This document shows positions 25,154 through 36,900 of a DNA stretch of 64,000 bases, one piece after another. This DNA comes from Megalobrama amblycephala (taxonomy: Eukaryota > Chordata > Actinopteri > Cypriniformes > Xenocyprididae). Location: assembly GCF_018812025.1 (NCBI RefSeq), contig NC_063050.1, positions 5,402,547 to 5,466,546 of the forward strand. The letters run 5' to 3'. Both the position numbers and the translations under genes were made by a program. The notes beneath the pieces were generated by a model, which had not been told where the DNA came from, searched no databases, and was given only the letters and a program-made list of their open reading frames with translations. Each line of letters opens with the position of its first letter. Position 1 is the stretch's first letter.

Positions 25154-25831
25154 ATTAATGACTCACCCTCATGTCGTTCCAAACCCGTAAGACCTCCGTT
25201 CATCTTCGGAACACAAATTAAGATATTTTAGATTTAGTCCGAGAGCTTTCTGTCCCTCCATTGAAAGTGTATGTACGGTATACTGTCCATGTCCAGAAAC
25301 GTAATAAAAACGTCATCAAAGTAGTCCATGTGACATCAGTGGGTTAGTTAGAATTTGTTGAAGCATCGAAAATACATTTTGGTCCGAAAATAACAAAAAC
25401 TATAACTTTATTCAGCATTGTCTTCTCTTCCGGAATCCTTTCCATTGAATTGATTCCATTGAATCCTTTCATCTGTCTGCGTTGGTAATGCACTTTTACG
25501 TCGCTGTTTTTGGCGATTAGGACATCCGCGACATGCACACTTACGCACCATTTTAAAAAATATAGCAATACCAAAATACAAACAATGTAGAACAGCTTGA
25601 ATACAGCATGCGTCTCCCTCAGACTGTAAACGAAGCTCGGGCGCACCGGATAACACGTCAGCAGCGTCTAACATCAGCAGCGTCACTGCGGAGTCGTGAA
25701 CCCGGATTGACAACAGATGATGGGAGCCATCTTCTGTTCCGAAGATGAACGGAGGTCTTACGGGTTTGGAACGACATGAGGGTGAGTCATTAATGACATA
25801 ATTTTCATTTTTGGGTGAACTAATCCTTTAA
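25154..25831. mobile_element. Foldback MITE with 60-bp arms
   Basis: The left arm (25154-25215) and right arm (about 25735-25798) are essentially perfect inverted copies, containing 'actcaccctcatgtcgttcc' and its complement. The right side continues to 'tttttgggtgaactaatcct', the terminal motif of a common fish repeat. The left terminal bases are missing. Related foldback copies are at 48560-49056 and, half only, at 26969. Confidence 0.75.
25408..25551 (-). pseudogene. THAP-like zinc-finger start inside a foldback MITE
   Basis: Reading the minus strand from ATG 25551 gives MVRKCACRGCPNRQKQ, which matches the opening of THAP DNA-binding domains (first two Cys of the C2CH finger separated by four residues, then PNR). 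The expected downstream Trp occurs in RIQWNQF, but the later Cys-His pair is not present. I read it as the first exon or a remnant of a THAP-bearing transposase or host gene caught between the arms of the MITE. Family call is by motif only. Confidence 0.4.
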
Positions 25832-26248
25832 GCTAGTCCAAGATTAAAATGCATGTTTGAGCTGTTTTAACTGAAAGAAACTTGCACTGACATAACTTAA
25901 AATAAGTCGTCATTGTTTTGTCTCAAGACACACACCAGTAATGTTATTTTCTGAACATTTATAAAAGCTTCTTAAATGCCCTAATTGAACTAAGGCCTAA
26001 TGCTGTCTTAAGCTAAGCCCTGTCTGTGACACCGGGCCAATTTGGCCTATACTTGGACTCAGTCTTTTGATTGAGATATACTTAAAAGTATATTTATAAA
26101 AGAATACTATAAAAGTACATTGAAAATATTGATTCATAAAGAAAACAGATATATTCCTAATTCTGAGTATCTGAATTTTTGTGTAGGCTAGTCCACTGGT
26201 AGTGTACATAGGAATTTACTTCAAATCTACGTCACTCTTTCCTCGCCG

Positions 26249-26500
26249 TTGACTGAATTTTCAGGCTATATGGTAGGGGGCGCTGTTACTGAAAGAGTGC
26301 AGAATCTCTGGATCAAAATACATGAGAAGAAGAAGCTGAAACAAGCGATAGAAGATTACTCACGCAAATGTAAAATAAAACGATCTTCAAACATTAAACA
26401 TTTAACAAACATTAAACTAACGTTACTGAATGAGGACTATGAAGCTTTGGGGGTGTTGATGGACTCGATCTACTCCACCTGTGTTTGGTCTAAGTTCTGA
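26249..26500 (+). CDS. Hypothetical 83-aa ORF, unit 1 copy
   Basis: Lys-rich small ORF (WIKIHEKKKLKQAIEDYSRK, then LLNEDYEALGVLMDSIYST) with no domain I recognise. The duplicate at 46712 encodes the same protein with four substitutions. A possible splice acceptor (ttttcag) lies at 26257-26263, so it could be an exon, but the 'gggggcgctgtta' stretch within it looks like repeat DNA. Coding status is uncertain. Confidence 0.25.
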   Translation: MTEFSGYMVGGAVTERVQNLWIKIHEKKKLKQAIEDYSRKCKIKRSSNIKHLTNIKLTLLNEDYEALGVLMDSIYSTCVWSKF

Positions 26501-28089
26501 ATCCAATCCGGACATAGTCTTTGACAAAAATGCAATTTTCTCAGCTTTATGTTTAAAATGTCTCTTTTTTTAATGAAACTTGCCCATATTTAAGTGTTTA
26601 TAAAACAGGATTCATGAAACTAGAATGAAATGTTTTAAAATGGAAAGAGTATTACAAGTATAAAAAATAATATCTAAATAGGAACATAGCAGTATACTTA
26701 AAGTGCAAAAATAATATATAAATGTAAACTATTAGTGTGATGTTATGTTCACTTAAAGAAAACTTACAAGTATACTTGCACTAAACTAGTAGTTTACTGA
26801 GAGTATATTTCAAAGTGTACTTTCATATGCTAAAAATGTACTACTAGTATTAAAATAGTAAACTACTAGTATACTTATAAGTTCACTTGTAGTACAGATG
26901 CAGTACAAATGAGAGCTGTGAAATAGTTGTGTACTTACAGTTTACTACTGTTACACTTATAGTACACTTAAAGGGTTAGTTCACCAAAAAATCAAAATTC
27001 TGTCATTAATTACTCACCCTCATGTCGTTAAACACCCGTAAGACCTCATTCATCTTCAGAACACAAGTTAAAATATTTTTAATTAAATCCGATGGCTCAG
27101 TGAGGCCTGCATAGCCAGCAATAACATTTCCTCTCTCAAGATCCATAAATATATTTAAATCAGTTCAGATATTTTTAAATCAGTTCATGTGAGTACAGTG
27201 GTTCTACTTTAATATTATAAAACAACGAGAATATTTTTGTGCACCAAAAAAAAACAAAATAACGACTTTTCAACAAAATATATTGATAAAGCAGATCGAC
27301 ATGTCTGTTTTAATAACAGACAAATGACTGCATTAAAGTTGTTTAAACCACTGTCGCAAAATAGGCAATACGTCATAAAATCCGACCAGTCAGGTTGTGA
27401 ACGTATCCCTATGCCTTTAGGTTCGATATCTTTTGGATCGGTAATAATATTGCCAATCAGAACGCTAATCTGACCAGAACTAAATGTTTTTTTCTTCTTT
27501 TTTCGAACCAGACTACAAGTGTGAACGCACCCTAAAAGTACTTTATTGACATCAATGGTTTCATAAAGAACCTTTAACATCCTTGAACCTTCTGGTATTG
27601 CTTTAAAAAAAACCTTTATTTTTGCAATCTTTATTTTTAAGAGTGTAGGCCTAAATGTTTACATTAAAAAACACTGATTTGATCCATTCTGCCTTTGCTT
27701 TTATGCTGGACCTCACCATATCATAAAATCAGACAAGCAACAACCATAAAGGTTGGAAAAATCACATACTGTGCATCAGGTTTGTTATTATATGGACGCA
27801 TCAGGCCTCATTATATAATGACGAGCAGAATCAACCCATCATATCAACAGATTAATCTTTCTGGTTCGCAATAATTCATCTGAAGAGATCAAACACATTT
27901 GACATAATGCATATAGACATATCAATGCTGGAGTTTATTTGATTTATTCATGTTTAAGTAAATCAAAATAACAAAACCAAAGATATACATTGATTTACTT
28001 ACAGCGAGGAAAGTAAAACCTTGAAGCTTTACATTTGTTATATTTTGGAAACAATAGCAGATAATTTGTTCCTGAAAACATTAATGTTT

Positions 28090-29213
28090 CTAAGACACAC
28101 ATTTAATCTTCATGCTGATGAATTTCATACCGACAGAAAAACTGTTTTTCCAAGTTTTCCAAACATCACCAATGGCATGATGTGTGTTGTCTTCTCCCCA
28201 CAAATACACACCGTTGGGGTTTGTATGGTGACATCCTACTGCGTACCAAAATGCCCCGAGAAACTGTTTGGCACAGTTCCCATCATAGGGGTCTTGGTCT
28301 TTGTCAAAGGTGGAGAACTTCTGACCATTATGGTAAGATAAAGAGTCGCCTGCAGAGAAGAAAAGCATCATTGAGGACATTAACTTCATATTTAGATGAA
28401 GAATATTTCAGTGAAATTACAAAATCATTTGATAGTGTATGAACAAGTGCACTCAAGTGTGAAAGTATGAAAGTGTCCTACCTGCTCCTCCATCAATGAA
28501 TCCTGAAACATCCAGTTTATACCCCTCAGTTTCAGGACCCACAGAGAAGGACGAGTACAGAGCAAAACCTTTCCTTCCAGTGAAGTCCTCCAGATCCACT
28601 CTCAGCATGTACTTCCTGTTACGTGTCAGCTGGTACATGTTCTCCAGCCCTGTTCACACACACACATGAAGAACATGTTCAACCAAACACATGATCATCC
28701 ACACAAACGGACACTCACTGTGAGATCTTACCCAGCCAGTATTCGCCTTCAGTGGACCCGAATCCTCTCTTGTACTGATTCCACGGCCGATAGAAATTAA
28801 TACTGCCGTCCATTCTCCTCTGAAACACCTGTGATGGGTTTATATAGAAGATATGATTCATAATGTATGTTCTGATGTGTGTTTAATGATCTAAAGTCAC
28901 ATTCGTACCGTCCATCCTCCTTTATCTTCATCTTTCCCATCTGAGATCATGTCACAGTAAACCCAGACAGGAACGTCACCTGCTGGATAGATGGAGTAAA
29001 TCCCACTGACTGTTTGTCCTGCTTTATAAAGGTCAGAACAGTCGACCGGCTTGAATCCATCAGGAACCGACACAACAAACCCCGTGAAAACAGAGAGCAG
29101 AGCCGCGACAAACACCATAATCTAGAGAGAGACACGACTGATCAAGATCCTTGTTTATGATGATCAATTATAATAAAAGTAAAAACAGTAAATGTGATTG
29201 AACTTACCGCCAT
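28090..29213 (-). CDS. mfap4: MFAP4-like FReD protein, gene C
   Basis: Exons: 29208-29213 (Met-Ala), 28909-29121, 28732-28828, 28482-28649 and 28090-28349, all GT/AG, about 247 residues. Exon 2 starts with Ile-Met-Val, so the Met-Ala exon or the internal Met supplies the start. It has a signal peptide ([16 protein letters not shown]), then [63 protein letters not shown] and MKIKCVS. The last exon has one codon more (AVGCHH) than A, B, D and F, and the penultimate basic residue is Lys-Cys rather than Arg. Secreted FReD lectin-like protein by family. Partner copy E is nearly identical. Confidence 0.9.
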
Positions 29214-29425
29214 CTTCTCAATATTTTCTCAGCTGATCACTGCAGAGATTTATCAATGTTTTCTTTTTAAATCTTGAAGAAAACAAAACAAAAGTCATCA
29301 GATGTTTGTTTTCTGTGGTCGTTCTGTTGTAGAAATGCCTTAATATTCTCTGAGGTAAATAATGCAGAATAAAACACTAACCCACCGTTTGTTGTGCCTT
29401 GTGTTGTTCAGTCTGACACAATCTC

Positions 29426-29431
29426 TATATA
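29426..29431 (-). promoter_or_regulatory. TATA box of gene C
   Basis: TATATA on the minus strand, in the block shared with E and F ('ctgacagatatatagagatt'). Exon 0 begins about 25-30 bases downstream and ends at the GT donor beside 29386. Confidence 0.65.
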
Positions 29432-30720
29432 TCTGTCAGATTCTCAGGCTCCTCCTCTGTGTTACTGTAGAAACTTATATTGCAAAACCCTTCATTCTTG
29501 CCACAAACTGAATGTTAACATGCTGCCTAAATCACGTTTTGCTTTTATTTTGGCAGGATAGAGGAGAAGCAGCAGGAAAGTACAGCATCAACACACCTCT
29601 GACATGATGACAGAATGATAATTTAATTTGGGTTCATTCATCATAGAAATGTCTATGAAATCGTCGAGTCACTCGCATCTTCAACCAACCTTTTTATCAG
29701 TAAGAGCATCTGTCATTTCAGTCACAATGTTGAAATACTAACTGGTGATACGTTAGATACAATAAGATATATACAGAAAATACAGTGAATGAAAACTACA
29801 CCAAACACAACATCTCAGACAAAAAGTACACAAATCATGATCACATTTGATTAAACATTCTCACGGCAGATGGAAGAAAAGACCTTCTATATCGCTCTTT
29901 TGAGCAACGAGGGTTAACAAGTCTGTTGGTAAATAAGCTACACATAGTCTGTGTCATGGAGAGGGTGAGATTTATACTTCATGAGGGAAGACAGGTCCCT
30001 ATAATCTCAATTTTCAGAGAGCACCTTATTCTTGGGCTGGCCTTGTTCCCCACCCCAACATACCACAGCATACAAAATTACAGATGCAACTGCAGTATAT
30101 CATACAAAGTCCTTAACTAAACCCGGCACACCCCAAAACTCAAGTGGATATGACTCTGAGCCTTTTATACAAGTAATTCATGTGATCACACCAGTCTAAC
30201 TTATTTAAATAGACTCCCAGTTATTTGATGACAATTTTGGGTGAACTAACCCTTTGACATTTGGCCTGCTTCTCTTATTATTTATTAAATTAAAAAGCTT
30301 TTTGCTTTTATTTTGACAGGACAGAAGAGAAGCAGCAGGATCTGATATGATGCAAATCTCCATCTGACCTTTTATCGGTAAGAACATCAGTCATTGCACT
30401 GCACAATGTTGAAATACAAACTGGTGGTAAGTTACATGGTTAGCAGTACACTCTAAAAATATCTGTGCAACATACCAAAATAAACTCCTAAAAATCCAAC
30501 AGTTTGATTTGTCTAAAATCTATTGATTACATTTTTCTCATTTAAATTTTTAAAGGAAATTAGTTTTTGACTAACGAATTATATTTTTAAAATATACTTA
30601 ATATTTTTGTTAAATTTTACTTAAAATATTTGAGAATGGAGTAATTAAATTACTCTGATTCAAGAACTAAAATTATGACTTATTTCACGTGGCAATAATC
30701 AAAACTACATTGATATATAT
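29432..30720. other. Spacer between genes C and D
   Basis: No gene recognised. It is duplicated at 52110-53390 with few differences. A 64-codon plus-strand frame (29926-30120) is conserved in the duplicate, but has no motif and probably reflects duplication only. Two 'ggcaggatagaggagaagca'-like segments (29550 and 30315) are internal repeats, and a MITE end 'tgggtgaactaaccctttga' is at about 30240. Confidence 0.5.
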
Positions 30721-30929
30721 TGACTTTCATTGCTGGAGTTTATTGTTGATTCATTTCAGTTGTAAATTTAAAGAAGTGACCCAAAAGAAAGAAGAAGAAA
30801 ACAAATGATGAGTACACAAAACATCAGTGATATATATTCTGACATGATTTACTAAGTTACACAGTTAACAGAGGAAAGGAAACTAAACTTTAATTTGATT
30901 GTTTTGTTTTGTAATGTTTCTTCTAAGGT

Positions 30930-33900
30930 CTAAGACACACGTCTGATCTTCATGCTGATGAATTTCATACCAACAGCGTAATTGTTCTTCCAGTGGTACC
31001 AAACATTTCCAATGGCGAAAATGGTGGGATCTTCTCCCCATAAATACACACCGTTGGGGTTTGCATAGTGACAGGTATTGTACCAAAATGCCCCGAGATA
31101 CAGTTTGGCACAGTTCCTCTTATCGGAATCTTGGTCTTTGTCAAAAGTGGAGAACTTCTGTCCATTGTGGTAAGTCAAAGAGTCACCTGCAGAGAAGAAG
31201 AGCATCATTGAGGACATCAGGTGCACATTTACTCAACTGAATGTGATTTTAATATGAATGAAAGTGTCCTACCTGCTCCTCCATCAGTGAATCCTGAAAG
31301 ACTCAGCTGATATCCTGCACATTCACAATCCACAGAGAAGGATGAGTACAGAGCAAAACCTTTCCTTCCAGTGAAGTCCTCCAGATCCACTCTCAGCATG
31401 TACTTCCTGTTACGTGTCAGCTGGTGCATGTTCCCCAGCCCTGTTCACACACACACACACGAAGAACATGTTCAACCAAACACATGATCATCCACACAAA
31501 CGGACACTCACTGTGAGATCTTACCCAGCCAGTATTCGCCTTCAGTGGACCCGAATCCTTTCTTGTAGCGATTCCACGGCTGATAGAAATTAATACTGCC
31601 ATCCATTCTCCTCTGAAACACCTGTGATGGGTTTATATAGAAAATATGATTCATAATGTATGTTCTGATGTGTGTTTAATGATCTAAAGTCACATTCTTT
31701 CAGGTAAATAGGCAGGATTCAGATGCGGGTGCAAACAGAATGTTTATTGAACAGAAAATAACTGAAGCGTCAGAAAAACAGTTTGTGGGTCAGGAAAAGC
31801 CGCGACAGCGGCAATCGGCACAAACGGGAAAGGCTGCTCACAAATCCAGACAACCGCCGCCGAATGCGAGTGATGATTGAGTCCACAGTGAGCGCAGTAG
31901 AATGGCGAGACAACTTGCAGCCACGAGCACTGGAGCCTGAACGAGACAGGAAGAGATAAGACAAGACAAGCATACTGATACGGACACAGGCAGTCAGAAT
32001 AGCGGTAGAAACCATAACAGTCTGACAAAGGACAGAGACACACGAGGGGCTATAAAGGGAAATAATAATGAGGAGAACAAGAACCAGGTGTGAGAGATGA
32101 GCTAACGAGCAGGAACAGGTAAGGGCAGAGACACAAGCACATGGCGAGCTGTCAAAACAAAGCCACGCACCAAAACACAAAACACGAGCACAAAGACAGG
32201 TGATCAGCCCCAAGACCTGACAGTACCCCCCCTCCCAGAGAGCCACCAGGCGCCCCAGGAGGAGGCTCACCTCATCCCCGACGGAAGTCCTCGATCAACG
32301 AGCAGTCCAAAATGTCCCGGGATGGCACCCAGCACCTCTCCTCTGGACCATAGCCCTCCCAGTCCACGAGATACTGAAACCCTCTACCGCGGCGCCGCTC
32401 GTCGAGTATCCTCCTAACCGTATAGGTGGGAGAGCCATCCACAAGACGAGGGGGTGCGGGGATTGGACGATCGCCAGCAGGATTGATGGGAGAGGAAAAC
32501 ACGTTTAACCCTGGAAACATGAAACACAGGGTGAACCCGACCAAGAGCAGGGGGAAGCTTGAGCCTGACCGCCACTGGATTAACCACCTTGGTGACACGG
32601 TATGGACCAATGAATCTGGGTGCCAGCTTACGAGAGGGCGCCCGGAGAGGCAGATCCCTGGTAGAGAGCCATACCCTTTGACCACACACATAGGTAGGAG
32701 GAGAGGACCGGCGGCGATCGACTGCTGCTTTGGTTCGTCTAGAGGTCTGGGCCAAAACCCCCCTGACCTTTCTCCAGGTGCGATGGCAACGCTGGACGAA
32801 AGCCAGGGCAGACGGGACCACAGCATCGGGTTCCTGTGATGGAAACAGAGGAGGCTTATAACCCACGGAACACTCAAAGGGGGACATACCTGAAGCCGCC
32901 ATCGGAAGGGAGTTACGGGCATACTCAATCCAAGAGAGCTGTTGGCACCAGGAACTTGGGTTATTGGATGTCAGACAGCGGAGCATTCTTTCCAGATCCT
33001 GGTTGGCCCGCTCACATTGCCCATTGGTCTGAGGGTGAAAACCAGAAGACAGACTCGCAGAGGCCCCGATCTGTCTACAAAATTCCTTCCAAAACTGGGA
33101 GGCGAACTGAGGACCCCTATCAGAAACCACATCAACCGGCAAACCATGGAGACGGAAGACGTGATCCACCATCAGCTGAGCGGTCTCCCGGGCAGAGGGC
33201 AATTTAGGGAGGGGAATGAAATGGGCTGCTTTGGAGAAACGATCCACCACCGTGAGAATGACCGTGTTCCCCTTTGAGGGAGGAAGCCCAGAAACAAAGT
33301 CAAGGGCGGAGCAGACCATCAGGAGGGCGGTTAATCGGCTTACATTGAGCGCAAGTGGGGCAGGCCAACACGAACTGTCTGACATCTGCGGCCAGAGAGG
33401 GCCACCAGAAACGCTGATGGATGGCAGACAACGTTCTCCGAATCCCAGGATGGCAGACCAATCTGGACGAATGACCCCACTGAAGGACTTCAGAGCGCAG
33501 CGCAGCCGACACGAACAACCTACCCTCAGGACACTCCCCGGGCACTTACACCCCTCGGCCGGCCTCCTCCACTCGCCGTTCAATACCCCAGGAGAGCGCC
33601 CCGACCACCACCCCTTCAGGGAGAATGGCATCGGCCGCAAGCTCTCCCTCCGGAGCATCGAACAGACGCGAGAGAGCATCAGACTTAACGTTTTTGGACC
33701 ACGGCCGATACGAGAGGGTGAAGTTAAACCGGCCAAAGAAGAGTGCCCAACGGGCTTGGCGCGAGTTTAGCCTCTTGGCCGAACGGATATATTCTAAATT
33801 CTTGTGATCCGTCCAGACCAAGAATGGCTGCGCTGACCCCTCCAACCAGTGACGCCACTCACCCAGAGCCAATCTCACTCTAACAGCTCTCTGTTGCCAA

Positions 33901-36900
33901 TGTCGTAGTTACGTTCTGCAGGGCTGAGGCGACGAGAGAAGAAAGCACAAGGATGCACCTTCCCATCACGGAGGGAACGCTGAGATAGAACTGCGCCAAC
34001 CCCGACATCTGATGCATCGACCTCAACAATGAACTGGGACTTGGGATCTGGAACCAACAGAACAGGTGCAGAGATAAATCGGGACTTAAGGTTATCAAAG
34101 GCTACCTGAGCATCCTGGTTCCAGCTGAAGGCCACCTTGGTGGAGGTTAATGCAGTGAGGGGTGCAGCGATCTGACTGAAATTCCTGATGTAACGGCGGT
34201 AAAAGTTGGCAAAACCCAGGAAGCGCTGCAGAGCCTTACGAGAGTCGGGGACTGGCCACTTAGCAACAGCTTCTATCTTGGCTGGATCAGGCTTGATCCC
34301 CCTGGATGAAATAATGTGGCCAAGGAACGTAACAGACTCGGTGTGGAATTCGCATTTCTCCGCCTTGACAAACAATTGGTTCTCTAACAGACGCTGGGGG
34401 ACCCGTCTAACATGTTGGGTGTGTGCTTGGAGAGAGGGAGAAAAGATAAGAATATCATCCAAATACACAAAGACAAATTGATTAATCATGTCTCCCAAAA
34501 TGCTATTGACGAGACCTTGGAAGACGGCTGAAGCATTGGTAAGACCAAACGGAAGAACCAGATACTCATAGTGCCCCGATGGAGTGTTGAATGCCGTCTT
34601 CCACTCATCCCCCTCCCGAATGCGCACCAGATGGTAGGCGTTGCGGAGGTCTAATTTGGTGAAGACCCGAGCTCCCTGTAATAATTCAAAGGCAGAAGAC
34701 ATTAAAGGTAGGGGATACCTGTTCTTAACAGTAATGTCATTCAAACTTCTGTAATCAATACAAGGACGTAGGGAGCCAGAACGAAGAAAAACCCTGCACC
34801 AGCAGGAGAGGAGGAATGGCGGATGAGCCCAGACTGAAGTGATTCACGAATATACTTGTCCATAGCCTCTCTTTCAGGACCAGAAAGGGAATAAAGACGA
34901 CCCTTAGGCGGAGAAGTGCCCGGGAGGAGCTCTATGGCACAGTCGTAAGGGCGATGCGGAGGAAGTGAGGTGGCCCGAGACCTACTGAAGACCGCCCGAA
35001 GATCAAAGTACTCCGCAGGTACACTGGTAAGGTCAAGACGATCCACCTGCGAAACACAAGACACAGAGACAGGAGAAAACGCAGCACCTAAACAAGACAT
35101 GTGACAAGACTGACTCCAGGCTAAAACGGAATTATTGACCCAGTCAACCTGCGGGTGTTTTAGCAACCATGGGTGTCCTAATATTAACAGAGCATTAGGA
35201 GAGTCCAAAATAAACAGTTAAATCTCCTCACAATGGTTACCAGAAAGTGAAAGGCTTACACGGGGAGTGACGTGTGTGATGGTAGTAAGGGGACTTCCTG
35301 CCAGCGACCATGCTACAATGGGTTCAGCCAAGAGGATGGTGGGAATATTCCATTTGAGAGAGGAGGCAGAATCCAGGAAATTTCCCTCGGTACCTGAATC
35401 TATAAGCGCTTGACCCGAGTGGACGTCTCCCCAGAAGGCAAGATGAAAAGGCATCTGAGTGTGTGTGGCTGGAGAGTTAGAACAGGAAAAAGCGCCCACC
35501 AGGACTCCCCGATTCACTGGTGGGCTTTGGCTTTTAACGGGCACTGAAGGACAAAATGGCCCGGCTTGCCACAATACAAGCATAATCCTTGGGTTAAACG
35601 CTCCTGTCTCTGCTGTGGTGTTAATCGAAGCCGACCCAGCTGCATCGGCTCAGCCTCAGCTGACAGGGAACTTGTGGCATCATGTGAAGAGGACTCCAGG
35701 TGGCGCCACGGAGCAGTAGACAGACGGCGCTGACGGCGACGATTGAGACGCCCCTCAACACGGAGCGCGCGATTAATTATGTCATCCAATCCCCGAGGCA
35801 GATCCAAAGCCGCCAGTTCGTCGGCAATGGCATGATCCAGTCCATCAAGAAAACGAGCACGTAACGTGCCCTCATTCCAAGCACAAGCAGCCGCCAAAGT
35901 TTGGAACTGTATCGCATAATCAGTCACTGAACTCCTCTTCTGAGTCAGACCAGACAACTGAGCCTCCGCCTCATCTCCCTGTGCTGAACGGTCAAATAAC
36001 TTTGTCATCTCTTGATGAAAATCCTCAAAAGAAGCACAGCAGAGAGCACAAGAATTCCACATGGCCACTCCCCATTCGCGGGCGCAGCCTCTTCTGTGGC
36101 GTAGCGTCGAGGTTGTAAAGCGAACACCAGAGCGCACTGAGAGAGGAATGCTTGACAGGACTTCGGATCGCCATCATAGATGGTGGATTATTGGCGTGTG
36201 GTTCGGGTTCAGGAGGAATAACAGCGCGAGGGGCGAGCGCCCGGTTAGCAGCTTGCTGAAGCTCATCGACCCGTGAAAGGAGCTCAGCGACTCGGCCATT
36301 CAGCGCGTCCACTTCCTGAGCGGTAGTGTTGATCTGGCTGGAGTGCTGGCCCAGCAAAACCCCTTGCTGAAAGAGAGCAGAACGGAGCGTGTCGGATCCC
36401 GCTGAATCCATCGTTGGTCAGACTGTTCTGTCAGGTAAATAGGCAGGATTCAGATGCGGGTGCAAACAGAAGGTTTATTGAACAGAAAATAACTGAAGCA
36501 TCAGAAAAACAGTTCGTGGGTCAGGAAAAGCCGCGACCGCGGCAATCGGCACAAATGGGAAAGGCTGCTCACAAATCCAGACAACCGCCGCTGAATGCGA
36601 GTGATGATTGAGTCCACAGTGAGCGCAGTAGAATGGCGAGACAACTTGCAGCCACGAGCACTGGAGCCTGAACGAGACAGGAAGAGACAAGACAAGACAA
36701 GCGTACTGATACGGACACAGAGAGTCAGAATAGCGGTAGAAACCATAACAGTCTGACAAAGGACAGAGACACACGAGGGGCTATAAAGGGAAATAATAAT
36801 GAGGAGAACAAGAACCAGGTGTGAGAGATGAGCTAACGAGCAGGAACAGGTAAGGGCAGAGACACAAGCACATGGCGAGCTGTCAAAACAAAGCCAAAAC

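Larger units (their letters stand above)
20858..31690. other. Tandem segmental duplication, unit 1
   Basis: Matches unit 2 at 43301-54415 in the same order and orientation: 5' flank of B with 43301-44040, 25836-26990 with interrupted 45333-48580, and 27280-31690 with 49972-54415. It includes genes C and the 3' exons of D. Differences are mostly insertions: unit 1 alone has the nested cluster at 21539-25834. Outside these insertions only scattered substitutions are seen. Confidence 0.85.

Noticed and set aside
29926..30120. 64-codon frame conserved at 52597-52791
   Set aside because: Identity is explained by the recent duplication; no motif, start context or splice evidence supports coding.
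31417..31602. Short minus-strand frames around exon 3-4 introns of the MFAP4 genes
   Set aside because: They read through introns or in the wrong frame; correct exons are given within the gene entries.
31744..32270. Hydrophobic minus-strand frames in both LTRs (also 36475-36962)
   Set aside because: They lie in LTR sequence, are the same in both LTRs, and run through promoter and terminal motifs; not genes.
32426..33807. Plus-strand frames of 60-180 codons
   Set aside because: Antisense shadows of the gypsy pol gene; no motifs of their own.
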